Source of the DNA: Phreatobacter sp.
GTDB lineage: Bacteria; Pseudomonadota; Alphaproteobacteria; Rhizobiales; Phreatobacteraceae
Length of the DNA stretch: 53,240 nt
NCBI GenBank assembly: GCA_019749835.1
Contig: JAIEPJ010000009.1
Coordinates: 1 to 53,240, forward strand
Direction of reading: 5' to 3'
Each line of letters opens with the position of its first letter. Position 1 is the first letter of the stretch. The notes under the pieces are model-generated. The model was given only the letters and a program-made list of their open reading frames with translations, did no database searches and was not told the DNA's origin. Made by a program: the position numbers and the translations under genes. Below, in pieces: positions 52,575-53,240 of the stretch.

Positions 52575-53240
52575 ATGAAGCTCGCCTCACTCAAGCACGG
52601 CCGCGACGGCCGTCTCGTCGTGGTCTCCCGTGACCTGACCCGAGCTACCGATGCCTTTCCGGTTGTATCGACCCTGCAGGGAGCCCTTGACGACTGGGGC
52701 CGGCTGGCGCCACGTCTGGACGATCTGGCCACACAGCTGGAACTGGGTTCGGTCCCCTCGTTCCGCTTCCATGAGCACGATTGTGCGAGCCCCCTGCCCC
52801 GTGCCTATCAATGGGCCGACGGTTCCGCCTATGTGAATCACGTTGCGCTGGTGCGACAGGCACGCGGGGCTGAGATGATGCCCGCTTTCTGGACCGACCC
52901 GCTGATGTATCAGGGGGGCTCCGACACGTTCATCGGCCCGCGCGATCCCATCACGCTGCCCGACGAGGCCCATGGCATCGATTTCGAAGGCGAGGTGGCG
53001 GTGGTCACCGACGACGTGCCCATGGGTGTGACCCCGGAGGCGGCGCGCGGCCTGATCCGTCTCGTCATGATCGCCAACGACGTCAGTCTCAGGAACCTGA
53101 TCGCGCCGGAACTCGCCAAAGGGTTCGGCTTCTTCCAGTCGAAGCCCTCCACCGCCTTCTCGCCGGTGGCCGTCACGCCGGACGAACTCGGCAGCGCCTG
53201 GGTCGAGGGCAAGCTGCATCTGCCGCTCCTCGCCTATTTC
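52575..53240 (+). CDS. Fumarylacetoacetate hydrolase-family protein (3' end outside window)
   Basis: First 222 residues of a fumarylacetoacetase-family protein, open to the end of the window. The N-terminal regulatory-like domain KLASLKHGRDGRLVVVSRDL is followed by the catalytic fold. Metal-binding acids of the family are visible in HEHDCASPLPRAYQWADGS and GIDFEGEVAVVTDDVP, and KGFGFFQSKPSTAFSPVAVT is a conserved substrate-site region. The enzyme would hydrolyse fumarylacetoacetate to fumarate and acetoacetate at the end of tyrosine/homogentisate breakdown; other FAH-fold enzymes cannot be ruled out. GGGATGAAG lies before ATG 52575. It is divergent from the MarR regulator. Confidence 0.88.
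   Translation, partial: MKLASLKHGRDGRLVVVSRDLTRATDAFPVVSTLQGALDDWGRLAPRLDDLATQLELGSVPSFRFHEHDCASPLPRAYQWADGSAYVNHVALVRQARGAEMMPAFWTDPLMYQGGSDTFIGPRDPITLPDEAHGIDFEGEVAVVTDDVPMGVTPEAARGLIRLVMIANDVSLRNLIAPELAKGFGFFQSKPSTAFSPVAVTPDELGSAWVEGKLHLPLLAYF

Overview
The window is high-GC DNA (strong G/C bias at third codon positions, long mirror ORFs on the opposite strand) from a free-living alphaproteobacterium, most likely a member of the Hyphomicrobiales (Rhizobiales). The evidence is the gene content (YejABEF-type transporter, NDUFA9-like epimerase, urtABCDE with glnD nearby, several periplasmic-binding-protein transporters), an apparent EcfG-type stress promoter (GGAAC-N17-CGTT), which is an alphaproteobacterial hallmark, and a dispersed palindromic repeat of a kind seen in rhizobial relatives. 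The genus cannot be fixed from the sequence alone. I saw no rRNA, tRNA, CRISPR array, prophage or insertion sequence. Both ends cut genes: a yejB-like permease at the left and a fumarylacetoacetase-family gene at the right.

Layout. 1-5124: peptide ABC transporter yejB-yejE-[antitoxin-PIN toxin]-yejF-ghrA, with a toxin-antitoxin pair lying inside the transporter operon. 5262-19601: housekeeping and envelope genes: a chemotaxis receptor, a DsbA-like thioredoxin-fold protein, an NlpC/P60 peptidase, a MarR-type regulator, a YqaA/DedA-like membrane protein, an NDUFA9-like epimerase, uppP, a GST, queG (which appears to start at CTG), an SDR, a tiny membrane protein, rlmJ, a TPR-methyltransferase, ampG and an acyltransferase. 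19828-30238: nitrogen block: a sigma-54 type promoter, urtABCDE (urea uptake), a gamma-glutamyltranspeptidase-like Ntn hydrolase and glnD. 30239-33271: a palindromic repeat, PBP1A and a small membrane protein. 33281-38189: a uronate catabolic cassette: divergent GntR regulator, TRAP transporter dctPQM, kduI and a KdgF-like cupin. 38260-43265: a tetR-adaptor-RND efflux operon. 43380-43741: csbD as a self-contained stress gene with its own EcfG-type promoter and intrinsic terminator. 43768-51817: a Liv-type ABC transporter facing a divergent TetR regulator, an acyl-CoA ligase and an alpha/beta hydrolase, probably an uptake-and-activation system for an unidentified carboxylic acid. 51830-53240: a MarR regulator divergent from a fumarylacetoacetase-family gene (aromatic amino acid breakdown).

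How the parts work together. Nitrogen scavenging is a clear theme: urea import under a probable NtrC/sigma-54 promoter, an amide-cleaving Ntn hydrolase, and the PII uridylyltransferase that reports nitrogen status. Carbon scavenging forms the second theme, with three substrate-specific cassettes, each with its own divergent regulator. A recurring structural feature is that all three transporter operons that begin with a binding-protein gene have a perfect GC-rich stem-loop 10-20 nt after that gene's stop codon and before the membrane components. This would be expected to raise binding-protein mRNA over permease mRNA.
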